Assembly: GCF_900156645.1 (NCBI RefSeq)
Contig: NZ_FTOC01000001.1
Span: forward strand, 186,001 to 250,000
Origin: Salimicrobium flavidum
GTDB lineage: Bacteria; Bacillota; Bacilli; Bacillales; Halobacillaceae
Length of the DNA stretch: 64,000 nucleotides
Direction of reading: 5' to 3'
In this document: in pieces, positions 53,786-61,489 of the stretch
Layout of the letters: the number at the start of each line of letters is the position of its first letter
Numbering within the stretch: the first letter of the stretch is position 1
The notes under the pieces: generated by a model
Database searches by the model: none
The model's input: only the letters and a program-made list of their open reading frames with translations
What the model was told of the DNA's origin: nothing
Translations under genes and position numbers: made by a program

Positions 53786-56611
53786 GTGAGTACCTATGCC
53801 GTAATCGACTTGGAGACAACTGGAAATGCTCCTGCCCGGGGAGATAAAATCATAGAAATAGGTATAGTGGTGATGAATGAAAATACTGTAGTGGAAGAGT
53901 TATCGACATTCGTCTATCCCGAGGCAGACATCCCTTCCTTCATCAGCCGATTGACCGGTATTACGGATGAACATGTACTGGATGCCCCGCTTTTTTCAGA
54001 AATCGTTCCTGACTTGAAACGGATGCTCGACCAGGACTACATAGTCGCTCATAACATAGATTTCGATTTGACATTCATCAACGATTCTCTTCTCCATTTA
54101 GGGGAAAATGAAATAACATCGAAAGTGATAGATACCGTGGAGCTTTCACGGGTATTGTTCCCCAAAGCTTCCGGCCATAAATTATCCGAGCTATCCGACT
54201 ATCTGGATTTGAGTCATGATCAGCCCCATCGTGCTATATCCGATGCCAGGGTTACTGCAGAATTATGGACGATTTTATATGAGAAACTCAAAGAGCTTCC
54301 TGAGAAAACCCTGTTATATCTTCTGAAACTCTCCACTTCTTTCAAAAGTGATTTGAAAGCAGTACTTAACGACCTGCTTATGGAAAAAAGGTATAAGGTT
54401 AATAATGAAGAGAGGAAAGGGTATGACATTTGGGAAGGCCTCCCTGTCCGGCCTATGAGTCATGAGCTTTCAGAAAAGAATGATGGCCATACCGTTCCGG
54501 ACTGGCAAGAATGGAAAGACTTCATGTTTGAATCCTCTGAAGGATTGCGAAGTGTAATCGACACTTATCGATTACGGAAAGAACAACAGAAAATGGCTGA
54601 ATCAATTCGTGAATCTTTTCTGAATCATCAGTCCGCTTTTATAGAAGCCGGTGCAGGGATCGGGAAGTCCATGGCTTATGTTTTGACGGCTGTGCACACA
54701 TCCTTACAGAGCAATAATCGTGTTCTTATTTCCACTTACACAAATGCTTTGCAATCTCAATTAGCCCAAAAAGAGTTGCCTCTTTTACAAAAAATCTCTC
54801 CTGTACCTTTCACTTTCGCTACTCTGAAGGGTAGTGAACACTATCTGAGTCTTGCGCATTTCCGCTATGAGCTGGAGTACGGTACACTCGATAATTATGA
54901 TGATGTATTAACGAAGGCGATGCTTCTGGTCTGGATATTAGAAACAGAGATGGGCGATATTGAAGAAATCCAATTGCCTTCGAATGGGTACAAATTTTGG
55001 CGCAAAGTGTCTGCGGACCAGAAAGGGAAAGAACTTTCCCTGTCGATGGGGGATTATTCGTATTATCATAAGGCTTATGAAAAAGCGAAGCAGGCGGATA
55101 TTATTGTCACGACTCACGCACTGTTTTGCTTCGATTTATTGAAAGATGAGGAATTTATTCCGAACTGTCGTTATGCTATTATTGATGAAGCACACCATTT
55201 AAAGAGCGTCGCCTCCAAATACTTTGGATCGCGCCTGTATTATCCTGCTGTGCAGCAATTGTTTTCTCAATGGAAAGAGCTGTTCGAACCGTCTTATTAT
55301 CAGAATATATCTCTGGATAAGAACAGGAAGATAGCTTTGCTGAAAGCATGCACGACCCACATTGATAATGCCAAAACAGAATGGGCCGATCTCTCTTCTT
55401 ATTTTGCCGATTACGCAGTGAAGCATCGCATCACCTTTTCATCCGACACCGGTAAAGTTCTATTCGACTTTCGTGGTCATAGTTCGGAACGATTTCTACA
55501 AACGGTGTCTGAAATGTGCGCACGTCTGCTTAAAGAATTGAATGAACTTATTCGAAATACGGAAACGTTGATGAACGAAATGCTCCTGCAGTTGCAAACG
55601 AAGGAAAATCGAGACATTACCGTGCTGCTTACACGTCTTGATTACCAGTCGGGATATTATAAGGAATTGTCTCAGGATATAGAAAACACTTTTCTGAAGA
55701 ATACGTCGAATCCTGTATGGGCGGAGCTCGACCTGAAACATCCTCAAGGGACCCTGACAATCGAAAGCGAAAGCTATCGACATTCTGAACAGCTGGCTCT
55801 TCGTCTGGAATCCGAAAAGGACAGTATCATTTATACAAGTGCTACTTTGGCAGCCCGGGGTTCGTTTGAATATATAAAAAAACAATTAGGGCTTCAAAAA
55901 GTGACAAAGGAGGAAATCATCCCTTCTTCTTATGACTACGAGAAACAGATGAAGGTAGTAGTTCCTTCTGATATGCCATCCGTGAAACAGAAAGGGGATG
56001 AATTCTTGTATGCGGTCGGAGAGTTGATTCTTTCTATCGCTCTGAAAACCAATGGAAGAATGCTTGTTCTTTTCACGTCATACTCGATGCTGAAGAATGT
56101 CTATCACATTTTAAAAGAGTTCCAGGAACTCGACTCTTACCAACTGATCGCTCAAGGAATAACCAGCGGCAGCAGAGATCGGCTGAAGAAGGAGTTTCAG
56201 ACCCTGGAGTCTTCCATTCTCCTTGGCACAAACACATTTTGGGAAGGGATAGATATTCCCGGCGAGGACCTCAGTTGTCTTATAATGGTTAAGCTTCCTT
56301 TTGATCCTCCCTCACACCCGGGGCAGCAGGGCGAAGAAAATCTGTGGATCGAAAAAGGAGAAAACCCTTTCATGGAGCTTACCCTTCCTAAAGCTATCAT
56401 CAGATTTAAGCAGGGAGTAGGTCGTCTGATTAGAGGAGAGGAAGACAAAGGCCTTTTGATTATCCTTGATCGGAGAATTGTAGAGGCAAGTTATGGAAAA
56501 TATTTTGTCGAAGCTCTACCTAATAGAACTGTTTATGAACCGACTACCAGAGATATGTTGGAACGGTTTCATGAATTTCTGCCCATTGACGCTCCTGAAA
56601 GAAAAGATTAA
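53786..56611 (+). CDS. dinG: DinG-family helicase with N-terminal exonuclease domain
   Basis: A 941-residue protein. The N-terminal DEDDh 3'-5' exonuclease domain (1-170) has VIDLETTGN, HNIDFDLTFI and HRAISDARVT. The XPD-type helicase part has GAGIGKS (Walker A, about residue 290) and DEAHH, followed by WEGIDIPGEDL and GVGRLIRGEEDKG. The four-cysteine iron-sulfur set of E. coli DinG is not apparent, as in other Firmicute forms, where the exonuclease is the established activity. GTG start with AAGAAGGGG upstream. Confidence 0.93.
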   Translation: MSTYAVIDLETTGNAPARGDKIIEIGIVVMNENTVVEELSTFVYPEADIPSFISRLTGITDEHVLDAPLFSEIVPDLKRMLDQDYIVAHNIDFDLTFINDSLLHLGENEITSKVIDTVELSRVLFPKASGHKLSELSDYLDLSHDQPHRAISDARVTAELWTILYEKLKELPEKTLLYLLKLSTSFKSDLKAVLNDLLMEKRYKVNNEERKGYDIWEGLPVRPMSHELSEKNDGHTVPDWQEWKDFMFESSEGLRSVIDTYRLRKEQQKMAESIRESFLNHQSAFIEAGAGIGKSMAYVLTAVHTSLQSNNRVLISTYTNALQSQLAQKELPLLQKISPVPFTFATLKGSEHYLSLAHFRYELEYGTLDNYDDVLTKAMLLVWILETEMGDIEEIQLPSNGYKFWRKVSADQKGKELSLSMGDYSYYHKAYEKAKQADIIVTTHALFCFDLLKDEEFIPNCRYAIIDEAHHLKSVASKYFGSRLYYPAVQQLFSQWKELFEPSYYQNISLDKNRKIALLKACTTHIDNAKTEWADLSSYFADYAVKHRITFSSDTGKVLFDFRGHSSERFLQTVSEMCARLLKELNELIRNTETLMNEMLLQLQTKENRDITVLLTRLDYQSGYYKELSQDIENTFLKNTSNPVWAELDLKHPQGTLTIESESYRHSEQLALRLESEKDSIIYTSATLAARGSFEYIKKQLGLQKVTKEEIIPSSYDYEKQMKVVVPSDMPSVKQKGDEFLYAVGELILSIALKTNGRMLVLFTSYSMLKNVYHILKEFQELDSYQLIAQGITSGSRDRLKKEFQTLESSILLGTNTFWEGIDIPGEDLSCLIMVKLPFDPPSHPGQQGEENLWIEKGENPFMELTLPKAIIRFKQGVGRLIRGEEDKGLLIILDRRIVEASYGKYFVEALPNRTVYEPTTRDMLERFHEFLPIDAPERKD

Positions 56612-56659
56612 CCTTTATATGATATCAGTTTTTGTGACAGATGGAACGGGGAGTGAATC

Positions 56660-56821
56660 ATGAAAAAACAGGAAATGATTTCAAGTTTGGAAGTGGACTA
56701 CTCAAAAGATTTGTATAGAATTACAGATATGTTGAACAAATCACTTAAATCAAAAGGTGTAATAGTCGGTTTGACTTTGAAAAATGAGGATACGGCGGTA
56801 TTGACAGTATATGAAACCTAA
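56660..56821 (+). CDS. ypmA: YpmA-like small protein (DUF4264)
   Basis: A 53-residue protein starting MKKQEMISSLEVDYSKDLYR and ending LTVYET. Place between dinG and ypmB, length (56 in B. subtilis) and the DLY(R/K)I..LNKSLK pattern match YpmA. GGGGAGTG precedes the ATG. Its end overlaps ypmB by 11 bases. Function unknown. Confidence 0.82.
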   Translation: MKKQEMISSLEVDYSKDLYRITDMLNKSLKSKGVIVGLTLKNEDTAVLTVYET

Positions 56822-57308
56822 TTACTTATGGTGGATCGCCGGGTCACTGGCAGGTATACTTTTAATTGCAGCTTTATTATACGGTATTTTTTATAACATA
56901 TTAGATGATAGGCGAACGGAAGGGATTCCCTCATCCATCGATACAGTAGAATCCCAGGTAGAAGGTGTAGAAGTCAACGAGAGTTATACTTTTAATGGGG
57001 ATTTTCCCGTTCACATTCTTTACGCTTCCGGTGAGGAGCAATCCATGATTTACTATGTGAATCCGGATGAAGGGACGATTGTCGACCGGGTTCCTCAGAA
57101 CGATCAAATGGAAAAAGCGGACATCCGGGAAACCTGGAATAATAATTGTGGGCAATGCAAGTTCACACATATCCAACCTGCATATAAAAATGATCGTCCC
57201 TTATGGGAAATCACGTATACAGATAGTAAGGGAAGATATGGGCTTGCATATTACCATATGAGTAACGGGGAAGAGTATCAAAGGTTTTCTTTCAAAAATA
57301 ATGAATAG
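56811..57308 (+). CDS. ypmB: YpmB, DUF5590 membrane-anchored protein
   Basis: A 165-residue protein with one N-terminal membrane span (about 6-28) and an external domain containing two PepSY-like halves, with CGQC in the middle (NNNCGQCKFTHI). Matches YpmB. It has no clear ribosome site and probably depends on translation of ypmA. Function unknown; PepSY-like domains often inhibit proteases. Confidence 0.85.
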   Translation: MKPNYLWWIAGSLAGILLIAALLYGIFYNILDDRRTEGIPSSIDTVESQVEGVEVNESYTFNGDFPVHILYASGEEQSMIYYVNPDEGTIVDRVPQNDQMEKADIRETWNNNCGQCKFTHIQPAYKNDRPLWEITYTDSKGRYGLAYYHMSNGEEYQRFSFKNNE

Positions 57309-57323
57309 AGAGGGGAATTTATT

Positions 57324-58505
57324 ATGGAATTGGCACAAAGAGTACAATCGCTTACTCCTTCTAGTACACTGGCAATCACCGCGAAAGCGAAAGCACTAAG
57401 ACAACAAGGACATGACGTTATCGCGCTCGGGGCGGGAGAGCCGGACTTCAACACACCTGAGTATATTCTGGACGCTGCCAAAGAGTCAATGGATCGGGGG
57501 ATGACAAAATATACTCCTTCAGGCGGTATCCCTGAACTGAGAAAAGCGATAACCGAGAAATTGAAAAGAGATCAGCAGCTCACCTACGACGAAGATCAGG
57601 TGGTGGTTACGACAGGAGCTAAACACGCTCTTTTCACTTTGTTTCAAGTGCTTTTGAATCCCGGAGATGAAGTGGTCATCCCGGCTCCTTACTGGGTGAG
57701 TTATCCTGAGCAGGTCAAACTTGCCGGAGGGAAACCGGTATTTGTCAAAGCCCGTGAAGAGAATGACTTTAAAATTACCAGGGAACAGCTGGAACAAGCA
57801 GTGACCTCTAAAACAAAAGCTGTAATTATCAATTCTCCTAGTAATCCGACAGGAATGATGTACTCCCGGGAAGAGTTAAGTGAAATCGGAGAAGTGGCAA
57901 AAGAAAAAGATATACTCATCGTTTCCGATGAAATTTATGAGAAACTCATCTATACCGAGGACCCACATGTGTCTATAGCACAACTCTCTGAAGATTTGTA
58001 CAATCGGACCATTCTGATCAATGGGGTATCCAAGTCCCATTCCATGACCGGGTGGAGAATCGGCTACGCAGTCGGGAACAGAGATATTATAAAAGCCATG
58101 ACCAGCATGGCATCCCATTCCACCTCTAATCCTACATCGATTGCACAATATGGAGCGTTGGCTGCCTATACGAATGGAGAAGAAGAAGTGGAAAAGATGC
58201 GTAATGCTTTCAGTGAGCGTCTCGATGCTTTTTACGACAAACTGATCGATCTCCCGGGAATAAGCTGTGTGAAACCGAAAGGAGCCTTTTATCTATTTCC
58301 GAATGTGAAAGAAGCGGCTTCGAATTGCGGATTTTCGAACGTGGATGAATTTGTGAAAGCTCTCCTGGAAGAAGAGAAAGTAGCTCTCGTACCCGGCTCC
58401 GGTTTTGGAGCTGAGGAGAATGTGCGGCTATCTTACGCAACTTCTATGGAAAATTTGAATGAAGCAGCAGAAAGAATCAAGAAATTTATTCAGAAACATC
58501 AATAG
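57324..58505 (+). CDS. aspB: Aspartate aminotransferase
   Basis: A PLP-dependent class I aminotransferase (393 residues) that interconverts aspartate and oxaloacetate. Motifs: [48 protein letters not shown], and PLP lysine in [27 protein letters not shown] precedes the ATG. AsnS follows, linking aspartate and asparagine use. Confidence 0.95.
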   Translation: MELAQRVQSLTPSSTLAITAKAKALRQQGHDVIALGAGEPDFNTPEYILDAAKESMDRGMTKYTPSGGIPELRKAITEKLKRDQQLTYDEDQVVVTTGAKHALFTLFQVLLNPGDEVVIPAPYWVSYPEQVKLAGGKPVFVKAREENDFKITREQLEQAVTSKTKAVIINSPSNPTGMMYSREELSEIGEVAKEKDILIVSDEIYEKLIYTEDPHVSIAQLSEDLYNRTILINGVSKSHSMTGWRIGYAVGNRDIIKAMTSMASHSTSNPTSIAQYGALAAYTNGEEEVEKMRNAFSERLDAFYDKLIDLPGISCVKPKGAFYLFPNVKEAASNCGFSNVDEFVKALLEEEKVALVPGSGFGAEENVRLSYATSMENLNEAAERIKKFIQKHQ

Positions 58506-58524
58506 TAAGGAAGGGAAGTCAGCT

Positions 58525-59820
58525 ATGGTTAAAACAACGATTCAAGATGTATCGAAACATTTAAATGAGGAAGTCACACTCGGAGCTTGGCTTCACAACA
58601 AACGCTCCAGCGGGAAAATTGCCTTCCTGCAGCTCAGGGACGGTACGGGATTCATCCAGGGTGTGATAGGCAAAAATGATATAGGCGAAGATAAATTCGA
58701 TCAGGCTAAATCGCTTACTCAGGAAACATCCTTGTATGTAACAGGTACCATTGTAGAAGATAAGCGATCTCCCCTCGGATTTGAAATGCAGATCAAAGAT
58801 TTCTCCATTATTCAGGAAGCGGAAGATTACCCTATTACACCTAAAGAACATGGGACAGAGTTTCTTATGGACCATCGTCATTTATGGCTACGTTCAAAAA
58901 AACAACACTCTGTAATGAAAGTGAGAAACGAAATCATCAGAGCGACGTATGAGTTCTTCAATGAAAATGGTTATGTTAAAATTGATCCGCCGATTCTTAC
59001 GGGCTCATCCGCTGAAGGGACGACGGAATTATTCCATACGAAGTATTTCGATGAAGACGCGTATCTTTCCCAGAGTGGTCAGTTATACATGGAAGCTGCA
59101 GCTATGGCTTTTAATAAAGTTTTCAGTTTTGGTCCCACTTTCCGCGCGGAGAAGTCTAAAACACGGCGCCATCTTATTGAATTTTGGATGATTGAACCCG
59201 AAATGGCCTTTATGGACCATAATGACAGTCTTGAAGTTCAGGAACAATACGTCTCCCACGTCGTCCAATCTGTTCTTCAGAATTGCAAGGTGGAATTAGA
59301 AACTTTAGAAAGAGATTTGACTTCGTTACAAAAAATCAAAGCTCCTTTTCCACGAATAACTTATGATGATGCGATTCAATTATTGCATGAAAAAGGTTTC
59401 ACAGATATCGAGTGGGGAGATGATTTCGGAGCTCCTCACGAAACGGCTATTGCAGAAAGTTATGAAAAGCCGGTATTCATAACCCATTTCCCACTGGATA
59501 TCAAAGCATTTTATATGAAGCCGGACCCCGAACGTCCGGACCTCGCTCTTTGTGCCGATCTGATTGCACCGGAAGGGTACGGTGAAATTGTGGGAGGTTC
59601 CCAACGGATTGATGATCTGGAATTGATGAAAGAAAGGTATGAAGAGCATAATCTTACAGGAGATGCTTATCAATGGTACCTCCAGCTTCGCCAATACGGT
59701 AGTGTACCTCACTCCGGGTTTGGTCTTGGGCTTGAGCGGACGGTAGCATGGATAGCTGGGGTCGAGCATGTGAGGGAAACTATTCCATTTCCACGCCTCT
59801 TGAACCGACTATATCCGTAA
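58525..59820 (+). CDS. asnS: Asparagine-tRNA ligase
   Basis: It charges tRNA-Asn. The 431-residue class IIb synthetase has the N-terminal OB fold (about 1-110; [20 protein letters not shown]), then class II motif 2 [20 protein letters not shown] and motif 3 [27 protein letters not shown] lies before ATG 58525; the frame is open further upstream into aspB but that is not used. No T-box leader is seen. Confidence 0.96.
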   Translation: MVKTTIQDVSKHLNEEVTLGAWLHNKRSSGKIAFLQLRDGTGFIQGVIGKNDIGEDKFDQAKSLTQETSLYVTGTIVEDKRSPLGFEMQIKDFSIIQEAEDYPITPKEHGTEFLMDHRHLWLRSKKQHSVMKVRNEIIRATYEFFNENGYVKIDPPILTGSSAEGTTELFHTKYFDEDAYLSQSGQLYMEAAAMAFNKVFSFGPTFRAEKSKTRRHLIEFWMIEPEMAFMDHNDSLEVQEQYVSHVVQSVLQNCKVELETLERDLTSLQKIKAPFPRITYDDAIQLLHEKGFTDIEWGDDFGAPHETAIAESYEKPVFITHFPLDIKAFYMKPDPERPDLALCADLIAPEGYGEIVGGSQRIDDLELMKERYEEHNLTGDAYQWYLQLRQYGSVPHSGFGLGLERTVAWIAGVEHVRETIPFPRLLNRLYP

Positions 59821-59839
59821 AGAGATCTATATAGAGACT

Positions 59840-59872
59840 GACAGACACCGAGCCGCCTCGGTGTTTGTTATT
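59840..59872 (+). terminator. Terminator after asnS
   Basis: ACAGACACCGAG and CTCGGTGTTTGT pair (one G-U) around CCGC, followed by TATTTTA. Confidence 0.75.
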
Positions 59873-59885
59873 TTAATTGATGGAC

Positions 59886-60060
59886 TTCGGCAAAGCTGGT
59901 GATGGTTTGGGAACGACAGGCGGAAAGAGTCCTGTCTGAAACGGTATGAACTAAAAAAATCACCGGAAGCGATCATGGAAAGTTTCCGTAAAGACCTGCC
60001 TGCTCATCTCAAACTTCCCACGTATAGACAAAAATCAGCAAAGTACGATAACGGAACCTG
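59886..60060 (+). repeat. Dispersed intergenic repeat, copy C (about 175 bp)
   Basis: The core AAAAATCACCGGAAGCGATC and the right end AAAATCAGCAAAGTACGATA then ACGGAACCTG match copy A; the left part (CAAAGCTGGTGATGGTTTGG, GAACGACAGG) is a diverged form of the copy A left part. It lies in the 288-base asnS-dnaD gap on the same strand as copies A and B. Confidence 0.6.
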
Positions 60061-60108
60061 ATTGATTAAGAAATTAAGAAAGTTTTCTTCAAAGAAAGAG
60101 GGATCATC

Positions 60109-60795
60109 GTGTCGAATCATCTACCTTATGAACAAATGCTTCAGAATCAGCTGGTCCTCCCGCAAGTGCTATTGACCTCTTATAAAAACATGAACATGAA
60201 TGAAACGGAACTCGTAATTATACTTCAACTTCTCAGATTCCAGCAGGAAAAGGTAACATTTCCGACCCCTTCTGAAATCACCGACTTTGTAACTGTTTCA
60301 GAAGAAGAATGTTCGAATTATTTACGTACATTGATTCAGAAAGGGCTGGTCGAAATTCTGCATGAAAAAGGCCCTGAAGGTATTATCCAGGAAAAATATT
60401 CACTCGAACCTTTATTTGTACGGTTATTCGAGACGAAAGAAGAGAAAAAAGAATCACAGGATATTTCTAAAGAATCTCTGTTTTCCTTGTTTGAAAAAGA
60501 ATTCGGCAGACCGCTATCTCCATTTGAAATAGAAACGGTGAATATATGGCTTGATGATGAAGAATACAGAGAAGACTTGATCAAAGCTGCATTAAGAGAA
60601 GCAGTGCTGATGGGAAAGATGAATTTCAAATATATTGATCGAATATTGGCTGAATGGGAAAGAAAAGGAATAAAAACTGTAGATCAAGCGAAAAATCAGG
60701 GAAAACAGTTCAGAAATAACCAGAAACAAAATACGATCTCAGAAAGTTCGAAGAGAGATGTGTCGCTTTATTACAATTGGCTAGAGGATGAGTGA
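60109..60795 (+). CDS. dnaD: DNA replication initiation protein DnaD
   Basis: DnaD loads with DnaB and DnaI to place the replicative helicase at origins and restart sites. The 228-residue protein has an N-terminal winged-helix domain (about 1-100) and the C-terminal DnaD domain with FGRPLSPFEIETVNIWLDDE and the YxxxIxxxW-like ending IDRILAEWERKGI. GTG start with AAAGAGGG upstream. Six bases before nth. Confidence 0.93.
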   Translation: MSNHLPYEQMLQNQLVLPQVLLTSYKNMNMNETELVIILQLLRFQQEKVTFPTPSEITDFVTVSEEECSNYLRTLIQKGLVEILHEKGPEGIIQEKYSLEPLFVRLFETKEEKKESQDISKESLFSLFEKEFGRPLSPFEIETVNIWLDDEEYREDLIKAALREAVLMGKMNFKYIDRILAEWERKGIKTVDQAKNQGKQFRNNQKQNTISESSKRDVSLYYNWLEDE

Positions 60796-60801
60796 GAAGA
60801 G

Positions 60802-61464
60802 ATGCTTACACTTAAAGAAATAAGATACTGTTTGGATGTATGGGAAGACATGTACCCGGAAGCGGATTGTGAACTGAACCATGAAAATCCTTTTCAACTT
60901 CTTGTAGCGGTGATTTTATCTGCACAGGCAACAGATAATCTTGTGAATAAAGTTACCCCGGATCTATTTCAGAAATACGTCACTCCTACAGACATTGATC
61001 AAGCAGAGATTGAAGAACTTGAACAGGATATCAAATCAATCGGTCTTTATCGAAGCAAAGCGAAAAATTTGAAACAAATGGCTCGTACTTTATTAACAGA
61101 ATTCGATGGAGAAGTACCTCAAACGAAAGAAGAGTTGGAAACCCTGGCAGGAGTCGGAAGAAAAACGGCGAACGTGGTTGCATCTGTAGCTTTCGGTGAA
61201 CCGGCGATTGCAGTCGATACACATGTGGAGCGGGTTTCAAAAAGACTTGGCATATGCAGATGGAAAGATTCCGTGTTGCAGGTAGAAAAAACATTGATGA
61301 AAAAAATTCCTAGAGAAGAGTGGAGTGCCACTCATCACAGGATGATATTTTTCGGGAGATACCATTGTAAAGCTAAAAATCCTAACTGTGAAAAATGCCC
61401 TCTCCTTTCTTTATGCAGAGAAGGACAAAAAAGAATGAAACAGAAAAAAACTCCGCTTGCCTGA
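60802..61464 (+). CDS. nth: Endonuclease III
   Basis: A DNA glycosylase/AP lyase for oxidised pyrimidines. The 220-residue protein has the helix-hairpin-helix LAGVGRKTANVV with catalytic K121, D139 in AVDTHVERV, and the [4Fe-4S] loop CKAKNPNCEKCPLLSLC (C-x6-C-x2-C-x5-C). It directly follows dnaD as in B. subtilis, but ypoC, usually next, is absent. Confidence 0.96.
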   Translation: MLTLKEIRYCLDVWEDMYPEADCELNHENPFQLLVAVILSAQATDNLVNKVTPDLFQKYVTPTDIDQAEIEELEQDIKSIGLYRSKAKNLKQMARTLLTEFDGEVPQTKEELETLAGVGRKTANVVASVAFGEPAIAVDTHVERVSKRLGICRWKDSVLQVEKTLMKKIPREEWSATHHRMIFFGRYHCKAKNPNCEKCPLLSLCREGQKRMKQKKTPLA

Positions 61465-61483
61465 ATAGGCAGCGGAGTTTTTA
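61445..61483. terminator. Bidirectional terminator between nth and ponA
   Basis: AAAAAAACTCCGCTTGCC and GGCAGCGGAGTTTTT pair with one bulge. It overlaps the nth end and serves the convergent ponA as well. Confidence 0.88.
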
Positions 61484-61489
61484 TATGAG

